DNA of 64,000 nt from an uncultured Roseobacter sp. (GCA_947488305.1 CANKZM010000001.1:310001-374000), one strand, 5' to 3'; shown: positions 1 to 10,239, counted from the stretch's first letter. Notes: generated from the sequence alone by a model not told the origin. Program-made: numbers and translations.

Positions 1-1
1 C

Positions 2-148
2 GATCATTTTGGTGCGCTCATGACGGAAGGTAATCCTTTGAAAGAGTGTGTCGACGCGGCCCTAGAAGAAATGAAATCAGACGGAAGCCTCGCCGCCATA
101 GAAGCGCAATGGTTGCAAGAGACGACAGGCGTGCCGTTGATCCGCTGA
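2..148 (+). CDS. Amino-acid ABC transporter substrate-binding protein, C-terminal fragment
   Basis: The gene enters from the left edge, so only 48 codons are visible before the TGA. The visible tail (LKECVDAALEEMKSDG, then AIEAQWLQ) is the C-terminal helix usual in periplasmic family-3 solute-binding proteins (SBP_bac_3), where a sentence such as 'aal..mk.dG.la.i..kW' closes the fold. The family binds polar amino acids or related small compounds in the periplasm and delivers them to an ABC permease. The next two genes encode a matching permease and ATPase on the same strand, 5 bp downstream, which supports the call. The ligand cannot be told from this fragment. Confidence 0.75.
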   Translation, partial: DHFGALMTEGNPLKECVDAALEEMKSDGSLAAIEAQWLQETTGVPLIR

Positions 149-153
149 TCAGG

Positions 154-963
154 GTGAACCGCAGGCAGGCATATGAGGCAGCGCAGCGACGCCGTGCGCT
201 GATGGTGGCGGGGGTCAGCACTGTGGTGGTCCTGGCTGCCGCGATTATTTTGGTGCCTCTGGCGCCGGGGTGGCCAGCGGTTCGCGCGAGCTTTTTCGAT
301 GCAAGTGTCTTTGCCGAGACATTTCCCACTCTTTTGCAAGCCTTCCTGATCGACGTGATGATCTTTGCATGGTCCGTGCCGCTTATTCTGGGGCTTGGGC
401 TGGCGATTGCGCTTGCACGGGGTGCGCGGGCAGCGGCGCTTTTCCCACTGCGGATATTCGGGGCGATCTACGTGGACGTATTCCGTGGCATCCCCGTGGT
501 ACTGACGATCTACCTGATCGGCTTTGGCATTCCCGGGTTAGGTCTGCCGCGCCCCTGGAACAGCCCGTATATCTGGGGGACTGTCGCATTGGTGCTGACC
601 TATTCAGCCTATGTCGCCGAGGTGTTGCGCTCCGGCATAGAAAGCGTACATGCCAGCCAGCGCAATGCCGCGATCTGCCTGGGGCTGAGCGAACGGGACA
701 CGATGCGCTATGTCATCCTGCCACAAGCAATCCGGCGGGTTGTCCCGGCCAATATGAACATGCTGGTTGCGCTCCAGAAAGACGTGGCGCTTTTGAGCTT
801 TATCGGGCCGGTCGAGATTCTGCGTCAGGCGGGCATCTATAAAAGCCTGCTTGCGAATTTTACGCCCTATGTGGTGGCCGCCGTGATCTTTCTGTTGGTG
901 ACGGTGCCAGCTACGAGGTACGCCGACCACCTGTTGAACCGGGACCGAAATGCCAGAAGCTAA
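154..963 (+). CDS. Polar amino-acid ABC transporter permease (HisM/GlnP family)
   Basis: Inner-membrane permease of the polar amino-acid uptake family. The EAA-type loop that docks to the ATPase is visible ([20 protein letters not shown], then a conserved ILPQA), and several hydrophobic spans flank it. I chose GTG 154, just after the stop of the binding-protein gene, giving 269 residues. Longer in-frame starts exist at 109 and 46, but they would overlap the upstream gene and add an Arg-rich tail unlike the family. The 3' end overlaps the ATPase gene by 14 bp. Only one permease gene is seen; such systems may use a homodimer, or a second permease may lie off the left edge. Confidence 0.82.
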   Translation: MNRRQAYEAAQRRRALMVAGVSTVVVLAAAIILVPLAPGWPAVRASFFDASVFAETFPTLLQAFLIDVMIFAWSVPLILGLGLAIALARGARAAALFPLRIFGAIYVDVFRGIPVVLTIYLIGFGIPGLGLPRPWNSPYIWGTVALVLTYSAYVAEVLRSGIESVHASQRNAAICLGLSERDTMRYVILPQAIRRVVPANMNMLVALQKDVALLSFIGPVEILRQAGIYKSLLANFTPYVVAAVIFLLVTVPATRYADHLLNRDRNARS

Positions 964-1687
964 GCTGTCCTTGCGCGCTGTTGTTAAGTCCTTTGGTGAC
1001 AACGCGGTCTTGAAGGGCATTGACCTTGATGTGGCGCCGGGGGAAATGATCTGCCTGATTGGCGCTTCGGGCTCGGGGAAGTCCACTTTGTTGCGCTGTA
1101 TCAACCAGCTTGAACCCATCGACGACGGTGCGGTCTTTCTTGAGGGGCAGGACATATCTGAACCGGGTCTTGACCTTGCGCCGATCAGGCGTCGGATCGG
1201 TATCGTGTTCCAATCTTACAACCTTTTCCCGCATATGACCGCTCTGGATAATGTTCTGCTCGCGCCCCGGCGGGTGTTGCGAGGGGATGTCGCCGAACAG
1301 CGTGCGCGGGCTGAAGCTCTTTTTGATCGCTTTGGGCTTGCGCCGCATATGTTGAAATACCCCGATCAACTTTCGGGTGGGCAACAGCAGCGGGTTGCCG
1401 TGATCCGGGCATTGGCGATGCAGCCTGAAATTATGCTCTTCGACGAGATTACAGCGGCGCTCGATCCGGAACTGGTTGGCGAAGTCCTTCAGGTACTGCG
1501 TCAGTTGCGGGCAGAGGGCATGACCATGGTTCTGGCCACCCATGAAATGGGTTTCGCCCGGGAGGCGGCAGACCGTGTATGTTTCATGGACGGTGGCGTT
1601 ATTGTCGAAGAGGGTCCCCCACAGGAGATTTTCTCTGCCCCGAAGCGTGCACGAACACAGGCTTTTCTGAAAGCCGTGCTTAGGTAG
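950..1687 (+). CDS. Polar amino-acid ABC transporter ATP-binding protein (GlnQ/HisP family)
   Basis: Cytoplasmic ATPase of the upstream importer, 245 residues, the usual length for GlnQ/HisP. Walker [10 protein letters not shown] is at residues 38-46, the signature LSGGQQQRV at 141-149, Walker B IMLFDE at 161-166 and the switch histidine in ATHEM near 198. The residue after the catalytic Glu is Ile (DEI) instead of the more common Pro or Ala, a mild variation. ATG 950 lies inside the permease gene, so the two are translationally coupled. It ends 13 bp before the convergent MFS/spermidine synthase-like gene. Confidence 0.9.
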   Translation: MPEAKLSLRAVVKSFGDNAVLKGIDLDVAPGEMICLIGASGSGKSTLLRCINQLEPIDDGAVFLEGQDISEPGLDLAPIRRRIGIVFQSYNLFPHMTALDNVLLAPRRVLRGDVAEQRARAEALFDRFGLAPHMLKYPDQLSGGQQQRVAVIRALAMQPEIMLFDEITAALDPELVGEVLQVLRQLRAEGMTMVLATHEMGFAREAADRVCFMDGGVIVEEGPPQEIFSAPKRARTQAFLKAVLR

Positions 1688-1700
1688 TCCGATCTGGCAC

Positions 1701-3917
1701 CTACTTGAGGGCGGAGAGGATATTGCTGCGGTCGTCGGTCCAGGCCGGTTTGTGATCCGGGCGTACGATTTGCCAACGAGGGTCCTGCAAAAGCTTGTCA
1801 GTTCGGCTCGTATCAGCGGACAAGACCATGACAACCGATGGCTGCGTGCCCTTGGCGGTGATCCGTTCGTCGCGATCATCTCGAATAATGGCGTTCAACC
1901 CGAGGTCGCGAGCGATACGCGCCAATGGTTGTGAAAGATCATAGTAACGGTTTGAGATATGGAAGACGAGTTGCCCATCCTTGGCCAGCCGGTCGAGATA
2001 CATTTCAACGGCTTCAATTGTGACAAGATGGACCGGGATGGAATCCGAACTGTAAGCATCTAGGACCATTATGTCGAAACTGACATCATGCTGCGCGAGT
2101 ACGATGCGGGCATCACCCAAATGTGTTGAGGATCCGGGGGCACATTCTGACATGAAAGTGAAGAGCGACGGAGTACGCGCGGCCTGATCCACCATATGGT
2201 CGATTTCGTAGAATTCCCACGTCTGACCGGGTTTGGCATAACAAGCCAGCGATCCCACCCCAAGGCCAACGACAGCAACATTTGCGGTATCGAGCCCTTC
2301 AGACGTGGTGAGAACTTGCGCCATCGGGCTTTCTGGATGGTAATAGGAGAGGGGGGTCGGTCGTACGCCCGGCTCGAGCTCATCGATGAACTGGTAGCCA
2401 TGGATCGTGGTCCCGTTGCCATAGATGCGAACATTATCCTGATCATAGATGCTGTGCGTTCCGAAAAAGCTGCGGTCCTGGAAAAGATGATGGGATGTTG
2501 TTCTGCTCCCAGCGTCGAGAAGAAGAAAAACACTAATTGCCAAGGCCATTGCGACTAGCGACCGCCAGAAAGCTACGACCGCCGACGCGAATACGGCGAT
2601 TGCGATCAACTGGTACTCTACCTGTATCGCAGGGCCGCCGGTCATGTTCCGCAACGTGTCAAAGGCTTCTTGCGCGACGATCGCGAGCGCGATGCCTATC
2701 GCGATGTTCCGGACCGATGGACGACCCATGGCGATTGCGCCAATGCATGCTGCACAGGCGACGCTTATCCACCCTTCATGAAGTTTGTCGAAGACGGTCG
2801 GCGCGATGATGGAGTTGAAAAGACCGCCAAGCGCGCCGCCCACCGACATGCAAATGTAGAAAACGGTCAGATGGCTGCTGGCTGGGCGCAAGAGATACAG
2901 TTGACGGTGGGCGTAGGCGGCGACGACCATCAATGCAGGGGCAAACAGGAGTGCGCTTGCCCACGTCGGGAAGCCTTGTGAATAACCGCTCATCAAGAAT
3001 GCCATGATGGCGCAGCACGCAAGGTAGAACTTTGAAAGCGCCTGATCCGGGATCAGTGGCCTGTTCGTAAAGGTCACAACGAAGGAAAAAATGTAAATTG
3101 CCAGTGGGACCACCCAGATCAATGGCATCGCACCCATGTCGGTGCTTACCTTGGTTGTGATCGCAAGCATCAGGCTTGAGGGTACAAAAGCGATGAAAAC
3201 CCATTTCAGGCCGGTAATCAGGCTGACAGTGTCGACGCGTTCATCATTGGGCAGGCTCTGATCAGTTGGTTTTTTGAAGTGCAGAGCGAGCCCACCACTT
3301 GCCAACAGAAAGCCGCCAAAAAGCACAAAGATTGCAGTCCATCCCCAAGCCGTTACGGTTGCACCAAGATAGGGTGCGGCGAGGAGTGGGAAGGCAAGCA
3401 ATGCGATAAGCGAGCCCAGATTGCTGGAGCCATAGAGGAAATATGGATCCTGCGCCGAAGGTCCTGTCGTTTTGGAGTACCAAGACTGAAGCAGCGGCGC
3501 ATTGGCGGAGAGCATTGCAAACGGGATGCCCACACCGACGGCAAAAAGAGACAGCGTTTGCCAAGTGGTAGAAGCCTGTGGGTCGTAGCGCCACCCGTCA
3601 CTAATCGAAAGCGGCAAGAAAGCCAGTGCCAAAACCCAAAACGCCGCATGTACGCCAAGCTGCCAGCCGAGGGGCACATATTTGCTGAGCAGATGCGCGT
3701 AAACATACCCAAAAAGCAAAACCACCTGAAAGAACAGCATCGCCGTTGTCCAGACTGCGGGCGCGCCGCCGATATGAGGCAGGACCAATGCGGCAAACAA
3801 GGGTTGCACGAAAAAGAGGAGGCTCGCGCTCAGGAAAATTGTAAGCGTAAAGATGACCGGTAACGCCAGCCCAATTGCCCGCGGCTTTACAGTCGGAACG
3901 CTATCCAAAAGTGCCAT
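1701..3917 (-). CDS. Fused MFS transporter/spermidine synthase-like protein
   Basis: 738 residues in two parts. Residues 1 to about 480 are a run of hydrophobic segments typical of the membrane half of 'fused MFS/spermidine synthase' proteins. About residues 500-738 are a Rossmann methyltransferase-like fold with a glycine-rich loop (VAVVGLGVGSLACYA), an acidic position (FYEIDHMV) and the loop LDAYSSDSIP, which corresponds to the spermidine synthase active-site Asp region. Spermidine synthases transfer aminopropyl groups from decarboxylated S-adenosylmethionine; the substrate of these membrane fusions is not established. It stands alone, convergent with the amino-acid transporter operon. Confidence 0.8.
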   Translation of the reverse strand: MALLDSVPTVKPRAIGLALPVIFTLTIFLSASLLFFVQPLFAALVLPHIGGAPAVWTTAMLFFQVVLLFGYVYAHLLSKYVPLGWQLGVHAAFWVLALAFLPLSISDGWRYDPQASTTWQTLSLFAVGVGIPFAMLSANAPLLQSWYSKTTGPSAQDPYFLYGSSNLGSLIALLAFPLLAAPYLGATVTAWGWTAIFVLFGGFLLASGGLALHFKKPTDQSLPNDERVDTVSLITGLKWVFIAFVPSSLMLAITTKVSTDMGAMPLIWVVPLAIYIFSFVVTFTNRPLIPDQALSKFYLACCAIMAFLMSGYSQGFPTWASALLFAPALMVVAAYAHRQLYLLRPASSHLTVFYICMSVGGALGGLFNSIIAPTVFDKLHEGWISVACAACIGAIAMGRPSVRNIAIGIALAIVAQEAFDTLRNMTGGPAIQVEYQLIAIAVFASAVVAFWRSLVAMALAISVFLLLDAGSRTTSHHLFQDRSFFGTHSIYDQDNVRIYGNGTTIHGYQFIDELEPGVRPTPLSYYHPESPMAQVLTTSEGLDTANVAVVGLGVGSLACYAKPGQTWEFYEIDHMVDQAARTPSLFTFMSECAPGSSTHLGDARIVLAQHDVSFDIMVLDAYSSDSIPVHLVTIEAVEMYLDRLAKDGQLVFHISNRYYDLSQPLARIARDLGLNAIIRDDRDERITAKGTQPSVVMVLSADTSRTDKLLQDPRWQIVRPDHKPAWTDDRSNILSALK

Positions 3918-4080
3918 TTGCCCAAAACCCCTGAGGAAAAATGCCTCACTGTGCCTCGGGGTACGCTCTGAATGCGGCCAAATTTTGATCGTATCCGCAA
4001 CAATTGAGGCATTTGGGCCGGATTGTTTTGCGTGCTTCTACGTGCTGCGCCTGATCAGCCACCATCTTTAGGCAATATGG

Positions 4081-6516
4081 TCACGCGCGGACGCGCGACA
4101 TCTCCGGATCGTAGGCAGCAGTTGGTTCGACCCTGGCGGGAACAGGTTGCCCGAGCACATCAACCGTCAAACCATGGCTCCCGTCGGACACTTCGGGGTC
4201 TATAAATGCATAGGCGATGTTTTTGGCCGTTCGATGCCCCCATGCGCCGGATGTCACGGTGCCGACAATAGCGTCACCTTTCATGACCGACGCACCGCCG
4301 TGGGCAGGTGCGAAACTACACTCCAGCGAGAGGGTGACAAGTTTCTTCCGCGGCCCTTCTTTCTTGGACCGGAGCAGAGCCTCGCGGCCAATGAAGTCCG
4401 GCTTTTCGGGCTTCACAAACCGATCAAGCCCGGTTTCGTAGGGATCAAATTCCGTCAGAATATCCGCTTTCCAATGCAGGTACCCTTTTTCCATGCGCAT
4501 CGACTCCACGGCATGCGCACCAAAGGGCTTCATATCATGAGCTTTGCCGGCCTCTTGCAGAGCGCGGTAGGCAGCATATAGCGATGCGTTGGGGATGTGT
4601 ATTTCGTAGGCGAGCTCGCCACTGAAGCTCACGGCCATAACGGTCGCCGGTGCAATGCCGATGTAACATTCGCGCACTGAAAGCCATGGAAAACCCTCGG
4701 CAGACCAATCACCGCGACTGACAGATTGCAGAACATCCCGCGCTTTTGGGCCCGCCAAAACGAGGATGGTTTGCTCGTTGGTCAGAGAGCGTATCTGCAC
4801 ATCTTCGTCCGTACGCAAATGCTGGCAAAGCCAGTCCATGTCGTGAAACTCTGACGCGGCGGCGGAGCCGTACCAGATGCGCGCCGGTCCGCGATCCGAT
4901 GCTGGAAGTCTGGCTAAAGTGGCCTCGCTTTTCACCATGCCATGGTGATTGAGGAGATATTCCAGGCGCACGCGACCTTCGCGGGCGGGCATGCCACCAC
5001 AAATCATGCGGTCGAGGAAACTCACTGCATCCGCTCCGGTGATTTCCAGACGGTTGAAGCCGTTGACTTCACATAGACCCACGCCCGTTTGTACCGCTTC
5101 AACCTCCTTCGCGACGACGTCAAAACTCTCATCAAAGCGAAAACTATAGGTCACCGAAAAATCGGGTGAAGGCTTGAAATACTCCGCACGTTCCCAGCCA
5201 TTCACCACTGTGAATTCCGCGCCTTCCGCTGCCAGTACAGGGGTAAGCGCGGTGGTTTTCGCCATGCGACCCGCCGGGCGGTGTTCATTCGGGAAGTGAA
5301 ACCGGAATTCGTTCTGGTAATCCTCGATGGCTTTCAGCGCCGTCAGTTCAACATTTGCGTGGCCAGTAAAGCGTCGGGGATCAATGCACCATGTGTCATA
5401 GCAGGCCTCACCATGCACAATTTGTTGCGCCAGCAGCCAACCATGGCCGCCGCCTTCACCTAAGCCGGCACGCAAACCAATAATGCAAAACGCATTACGC
5501 TTGCCCGGAATGGGCCCAACAAGCGGCGCGCCATCAATCGTGTAGGTAATGGGTCCGTTCACGATGGTGTGGATACCCGTTTCCATAAGCGCGGGCATTC
5601 GGGCAAAGGCGCCTTCCAACACGTCGGTGACCCGGTCGAGATCGTCAGGGCAGAGGGCATTGACGAAATTCGGATCGATCCCATCCATGCCCCAGGTCTT
5701 GCAGTCCTGTTCATAGAACCCCAACAGAAGGCCGTTTTTCTCCTGACGGCAGTAGTAGTCACTGATCGGGCAGCGTAGCAGTGGCATCCTGTGTCCTGCA
5801 TCGCGGATCGTGGGGATTTCTTCCGTCAGGAAGTACTGATGCTCCATCGAGGTAACGGGGTGCTGCACTCCCATCATCGCGCCGACTTCGTTGACGCGGT
5901 ACCCGCAGGCGTTGACGACGATATCGCAGTCTATGTCGCCCTTTTCAGTATGGACCGTCCAAGTGTCATCCATGTGCTGGGTCAAAGCCGTGACGGGTGT
6001 TTCGCGGTAGACTTCTGCACCTGCCTGACGAGCCCTGCGCGCGAGCGCCTGACATAGTTGGGCGGGGTCAATGTCACCGTCCTGCCCATCCCATAGACCG
6101 CCCAATAGGTTTTCAGTCGAAATGAGCGGATGCCTTCTGGCGCATTCCTCCGCGTCGAGGACCTCGAAGGTTACATCCATCCCCCGAGCCATGGAGGCAA
6201 AATGGCGGTATCCTTCCATTTGCGCTTCGGTATTTGCCAGCCTGATACCGCCGTCACCGTGGTGATAGTTGATCGGGTATTCCGGATCGTTGGCAAGCTC
6301 CTGGTAAAGCGCGATGGAATGACTTTTGAGACCCACCATCGTCTGGTTCATGCCAAAGTTGGTGACTTGAGCTGCAGAATGCCATGTGGTGCCGGATGTG
6401 AGCTCGTTGCGTTCAACCAGAACAACGTCACTCCATCCTTCCTGCGTCAGGTGGTAGAGCGTCGAACAACCGGCTATTCCGCCTCCGATGACAACGACTT
6501 TGGTTCGTGACTTCAT
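4081..6516 (-). CDS. GcvT-fused FAD-dependent oxidoreductase (dimethylglycine/sarcosine dehydrogenase family)
   Basis: 811 residues. The N-terminal half is a DAO-type FAD domain with GGGIAG at residues 11-16 and a WH pair (SGTTWH, W45-H46) at the place where dimethylglycine and sarcosine dehydrogenases bind FAD covalently through His. The C-terminal half is a GcvT-like tetrahydrofolate domain, so an N-methyl group would be oxidised and its C1 unit passed to folate. I used ATG 6516 directly before KVVVIGGG; the open frame continues 30 codons upstream but adds nothing like the family. It is divergent from an MttB homologue, which suggests demethylation of a methylated amine. The exact substrate (dimethylglycine, sarcosine or another N-methyl compound) is not determined here. 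Confidence 0.85.
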   Translation of the reverse strand: MKSRTKVVVIGGGIAGCSTLYHLTQEGWSDVVLVERNELTSGTTWHSAAQVTNFGMNQTMVGLKSHSIALYQELANDPEYPINYHHGDGGIRLANTEAQMEGYRHFASMARGMDVTFEVLDAEECARRHPLISTENLLGGLWDGQDGDIDPAQLCQALARRARQAGAEVYRETPVTALTQHMDDTWTVHTEKGDIDCDIVVNACGYRVNEVGAMMGVQHPVTSMEHQYFLTEEIPTIRDAGHRMPLLRCPISDYYCRQEKNGLLLGFYEQDCKTWGMDGIDPNFVNALCPDDLDRVTDVLEGAFARMPALMETGIHTIVNGPITYTIDGAPLVGPIPGKRNAFCIIGLRAGLGEGGGHGWLLAQQIVHGEACYDTWCIDPRRFTGHANVELTALKAIEDYQNEFRFHFPNEHRPAGRMAKTTALTPVLAAEGAEFTVVNGWERAEYFKPSPDFSVTYSFRFDESFDVVAKEVEAVQTGVGLCEVNGFNRLEITGADAVSFLDRMICGGMPAREGRVRLEYLLNHHGMVKSEATLARLPASDRGPARIWYGSAAASEFHDMDWLCQHLRTDEDVQIRSLTNEQTILVLAGPKARDVLQSVSRGDWSAEGFPWLSVRECYIGIAPATVMAVSFSGELAYEIHIPNASLYAAYRALQEAGKAHDMKPFGAHAVESMRMEKGYLHWKADILTEFDPYETGLDRFVKPEKPDFIGREALLRSKKEGPRKKLVTLSLECSFAPAHGGASVMKGDAIVGTVTSGAWGHRTAKNIAYAFIDPEVSDGSHGLTVDVLGQPVPARVEPTAAYDPEMSRVRA

Positions 6517-6678
6517 GATCTGTCCCACTCTTTGACCACAGCGAAAAAAATCCGCTACGCGAATGCTTGCCATATCGTTCGCGACATTCGAAGCGAAAAT
6601 GTCCACGCGCTCATTTTTTCATTTGCCGGACTGCTGGCAGGCCGCGCATCATCAGATGTGTTGCAGGAGAATCAATAC
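6517..6678. promoter_or_regulatory. Divergent promoter region between the GcvT-fused oxidoreductase and mttB-like genes
   Basis: 162 bp separate the two divergent starts, so both promoters should lie here. A clear Shine-Dalgarno CAGGAG at 6664-6669 precedes GTG 6679. I could not pick a convincing operator or -35/-10 pair. Confidence 0.45.
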
Positions 6679-8217
6679 GTGGAAGACAAGACATCATCCC
6701 CGTCGGCGCGGCGGCGAAGATCCGGGAGAAAGTCCCGGCTGGCGCAACGCGCGGCCCCGCCAAAGGTGAATCCTGCACCTCCCGGCCCGAAGGGCGGGCG
6801 GTATCAGCCTCTGGGTGAGCCGGAACTCCTGTCGATTTTTCAAACTGCTTTGCGCTTGCTCGAAGAGCTAGGCATGGGTGAAGTGCCGGATCGCCTCGCG
6901 ACGGCGCTTTGCTCTGCGGGGGCAAAACCACTCGACAACGGGCGTATAAGCATGCCACGGGCTCTGGTGGAAAGTTGCATCGGATGCGCGGCAAAACAAT
7001 TCGTGCTGCATGGCCGTGACCCAGAGCGCTCGATCAAGGTGGGCGGTGACCGGGTCTATTTCGGGACCGGTGGTGCGGCGGTGAACACGCTCGATATCGA
7101 CAGCGGGCAGTACCGACCTTCGACGCTTGCAGATTTGCACGACTTCACACGGTTGCAGGATACGCTTGAAAACGTCGCTTGGTTTACCCGCTGCTGCATC
7201 GCAACAGATGTGGCCGATCCTTTTGAGTTGGACGTGAACACCGCATTTGCGCTTTTGAAAAATACGACCAAACCCGTGGCGACCGCCTTTACTTTGGCTG
7301 ACCATGTAGACCCGATCGTGGCTATGTTCGATATCGCGGCAGGCGGGGCTGGCAAGTTTGCGGAACGCCCTTTCGTAAAGGCCCATATCAGCCCGGTCAT
7401 CTCTCCCATGCGGTTTGGTGAGGACGCTGTTGATGTGGTCTACAAATGCATCGAACACAATATCCCGATGTCCTGCATCACGGCGGCGCAGGCGGGGGCG
7501 ACGGCTCCGGCAACGCTGGCGGGTTTTCTGGCGCAGTCGCTGGCAGAGACGTTGGCCAGTCTGGTGATGGTCAATGTGATTAGCCCCGGGTATCCAATGG
7601 TGTTTTCCAATTGGCCGCTGGTCATTGATCTGCGAAGCGGCGCGTTTTCGGGCGGTGGGGGAGAGACGACGCTGCTGAACGCAGCCTCTGCGCAGCTTTC
7701 GAATTGGTTGGGACTGCCGTCGGGGGTGGCCTGTTCCATGACCGACGCCAAGGCGATCGACGCGCAATATGGCGTGGAGAAGGGCATGACCAGTCTTGCT
7801 GCGGCGCTGGCCGGTGGCAATCTGATCTACGAAAGTTCAGGCATGACGGCGGCGTTGCTTGGTGCCAGTTTCGAGGCGTTCATACTGGATGATGACATGC
7901 ACGCGATGACCTATCGTGCTTTGCGTGGGGTCGAAGTGAGTGAAGAGAACCTCGGCTTCGACGCCATTTGCGAGGCGGTTCTGGGAGAGGGCCATTTTCT
8001 GGGATCAACCCAGACCTACAACGCGATGGAACGGGATTATTACTACCCGCAACTGGCGGATCGGGAACAACCAAGGACCTGGCAGGAAGCGGGCGCGGAT
8101 GATGCCTGGACCAGAGCCAGAGCGCGTGCGCGCACGGTCCTGCACGAGCATCACCCCGCCTACCTGTCCGCCGAACAGGAACATGCGATCAGGTCGGCTT
8201 TCCCGATCCGGGATTAG
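6679..8217 (+). CDS. Trimethylamine methyltransferase (MttB) family protein, non-pyrrolysine
   Basis: MttB superfamily TIM-barrel methyltransferase, 512 residues from GTG 6679, chosen because CAGGAG lies 9 bp upstream and the product begins with the basic, Arg-rich tail (RRRRSGRKSR) and the 'GG.Y.pL' entry usual in this family; the open frame runs further upstream but without family-like sequence. Archaeal MttB reads an in-frame TAG as pyrrolysine; this gene has no internal TAG, so it belongs to the non-Pyl branch, some members of which demethylate glycine betaine or similar quaternary amines onto a corrinoid protein. No corrinoid protein gene is in the window. The last 4 bp overlap the convergent tctA gene. 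Substrate unknown. Confidence 0.85.
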   Translation: MEDKTSSPSARRRRSGRKSRLAQRAAPPKVNPAPPGPKGGRYQPLGEPELLSIFQTALRLLEELGMGEVPDRLATALCSAGAKPLDNGRISMPRALVESCIGCAAKQFVLHGRDPERSIKVGGDRVYFGTGGAAVNTLDIDSGQYRPSTLADLHDFTRLQDTLENVAWFTRCCIATDVADPFELDVNTAFALLKNTTKPVATAFTLADHVDPIVAMFDIAAGGAGKFAERPFVKAHISPVISPMRFGEDAVDVVYKCIEHNIPMSCITAAQAGATAPATLAGFLAQSLAETLASLVMVNVISPGYPMVFSNWPLVIDLRSGAFSGGGGETTLLNAASAQLSNWLGLPSGVACSMTDAKAIDAQYGVEKGMTSLAAALAGGNLIYESSGMTAALLGASFEAFILDDDMHAMTYRALRGVEVSEENLGFDAICEAVLGEGHFLGSTQTYNAMERDYYYPQLADREQPRTWQEAGADDAWTRARARARTVLHEHHPAYLSAEQEHAIRSAFPIRD

Positions 8218-9725
8218 TCGCCATCCGCCACGCCGGAGGCCCTGATGCGGGCGCGGCGCGCGCGGTAGCTTGGCAGGATGATCAGGATCGCGGCAACGAT
8301 GAGCAGACCCAGTGTCATGGGACGCTCCCAAATAAATGAGACCCCGTCGTAGAGCTGCATGGAGCGCGCGAAGTTGTTCTCCAACATGCCGCCAAGGATG
8401 AAACCGATCAGCAGGGGGGCCAGCGGATAGTCCGCAAACCGCAGGATCGTCGCACAGATGCCAAAGCCCACGAGCAGCAACAATTCGGTTGCATTGTTCT
8501 GCCCGATGTAGGCCCCCATAAGTGTGAAAAACAGGATGAAGGGGATCAGAAAGTTGCGCGGAATGCTGAGAACCTTGGCGATGTAAGGGATCAGCGGCAG
8601 GTTCAGGATCAAAAGCACCAGGTTGCCAATGAACATGGACATGATGACCGCCCAGAAAATCTGTGGCTCATCGATCATCAGACGCGGTCCAGGTGTCACG
8701 TTCAGCGCAATCAGAGCGCCAAGCAAGATTGCCGTGGTGCCTGAGCCCGGAATGCCCAGCGTCAGCAAAGGCACGAATGACCCGGTACAGGCCGCGTTGT
8801 TGGCCGTTTCGGGCGCGGCAAGCCCCTTGATAGAGCCCTTGCCGAACTCGTCCTGCTCTTCTTTCGTGGCAATGTTGCGCTCTACCGCATAGCCGAGGAA
8901 GGACGCAATTGTCGCCCCAGCGCCGGGCAGAACCCCGATGAAGAACCCTTGAATGGATTGACGGCCGATGACCGGCGCGATGGCCCGCGCTTCGGCGCGC
9001 GTGATGCGCAGATCCTTGATGTCGCCATCGCTTTCCTTTGCGTCTCGTGGTTTCAACACCAGAAACAGAGCCTCGGGCAGAGCAAACATCGCCATGGCCA
9101 GCGTGATGAAGCCGAAACCCGATTGCAGGTCCATCAGGCCCATGGTGAAGCGTGGCATGTTGAACAGGGCACCTTCGCCCACCGTCGCCATGATCAACCC
9201 GAGGATGGTCATCAAGAGTGCTTTGGCGACCTGACCTGTGCCTGCGAAAGCTGCGATCGCGGAAAGGCCCACCACCATCAGGGCGAAGTATTCTGCCGAA
9301 TGGAACAGCAGGGCCACCGAAGACAAAATGGGCGCGAAGACCATGAGCAGGATGGCCCCGATTGTGCCACCGGCAAAGCTGGCGATTGCGGCGATTGTCA
9401 GGGCCTTGCCGGCCTTGCCCTGTCGGGCCATTGGAAAGCCGTCAAAACTACTGGCGACTGTGCCGGCAACCCCGGGGGCGTTCAGCAGGATGGAAGAGGT
9501 CGATCCGCCGAAAATCGCACCGTAGTAGACCCCGGCCAGCAAGATCAGTGCGGCAGAAGGGTCCCCCATGGAGATCGCAACAGGGATCATGATCGCAATG
9601 ATGGACATGGGCCCAAGGCCGGGCAACATGCCGATGAATGTCCCGATCAGACAGCCGCCAATGACCATCAGAAGGTTTTGGATAGAAAGGGCCGTTTGCA
9701 GACCGATCAGCAAGCCTTCGAGCAT
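8214..9725 (-). CDS. tctA: Tripartite tricarboxylate transporter large permease
   Basis: 503-residue membrane protein of the TctA family, the main channel of secondary, binding-protein dependent carboxylate transporters. Glycine/proline-rich motifs typical of the family are visible (GMLPGLGPM near residue 33, GSTSSILLNAPG near 79, and a repeat-like GVLPGAGATIASFLGY in the second half). ATG 9725 has a CGGAGG ribosome site; the open frame continues 28 codons upstream without family sequence. It is the third gene of a tctC-tctB-tctA operon and ends overlapping the convergent mttB-like gene by 4 bp. Confidence 0.92.
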   Translation of the reverse strand: MLEGLLIGLQTALSIQNLLMVIGGCLIGTFIGMLPGLGPMSIIAIMIPVAISMGDPSAALILLAGVYYGAIFGGSTSSILLNAPGVAGTVASSFDGFPMARQGKAGKALTIAAIASFAGGTIGAILLMVFAPILSSVALLFHSAEYFALMVVGLSAIAAFAGTGQVAKALLMTILGLIMATVGEGALFNMPRFTMGLMDLQSGFGFITLAMAMFALPEALFLVLKPRDAKESDGDIKDLRITRAEARAIAPVIGRQSIQGFFIGVLPGAGATIASFLGYAVERNIATKEEQDEFGKGSIKGLAAPETANNAACTGSFVPLLTLGIPGSGTTAILLGALIALNVTPGPRLMIDEPQIFWAVIMSMFIGNLVLLILNLPLIPYIAKVLSIPRNFLIPFILFFTLMGAYIGQNNATELLLLVGFGICATILRFADYPLAPLLIGFILGGMLENNFARSMQLYDGVSFIWERPMTLGLLIVAAILIILPSYRARRARIRASGVADGD

Positions 9726-9726
9726 G

Positions 9727-10209
9727 TCAGCCTCCGAAAAAGAATGGCAGGGGACGCAGGAAAATGCCCAGGACGACCTGGACGAGATACCAGACGACGC
9801 CGGTGGCAATTGCCGCGATCAAAACAGTCAACAAAATGCGGCGTTCACCGAGGATCAAGGCCCCCAAGATCAGAAAGCCGGATGTAGAAACCAAGAAACC
9901 GGCAGGACGAAGCAACAGCGCATAGGCAACCATAAGCGCGAGCAACAAGACTGCCTGGCCGAGATTATAATCCCACAACCGCCGGTAATCGATGTCGCCG
10001 ATCTTCTGCTCGCCTTTTTCAAGACCTGTGACGATGACCAGCGAGGCTATGATTCCAAGAATGGAAAGCACTTTGGGAAAGGTAGACGGCCAAATGGGAT
10101 TGCGTCGCATGAACGGGGCGAGCATGTCATCCATCGTAAACCAAGCGGCGTAGCCATAGACGAGACAAACGCCCAATAAGACCAGCCCGATCCAGCGATC
10201 CAACGCCAT
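9727..10209 (-). CDS. tctB: Tripartite tricarboxylate transporter small permease
   Basis: 160 residues with four hydrophobic stretches, the size and profile of TctB, the small membrane subunit that works with TctA. ATG 10209 follows a G-rich tract that can serve as ribosome site. Its stop lies 1 bp before the tctA start, so the two are co-translated. Confidence 0.85.
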   Translation of the reverse strand: MALDRWIGLVLLGVCLVYGYAAWFTMDDMLAPFMRRNPIWPSTFPKVLSILGIIASLVIVTGLEKGEQKIGDIDYRRLWDYNLGQAVLLLALMVAYALLLRPAGFLVSTSGFLILGALILGERRILLTVLIAAIATGVVWYLVQVVLGIFLRPLPFFFGG

Positions 10210-10239
10210 ATCATACCCCCCCCGGGAAAAAGCGTGAAC

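Noticed and set aside
6679-8217. Pyrrolysine-containing MttB
   Set aside because: The frame runs without any in-frame TAG, so no pyrrolysine is needed.
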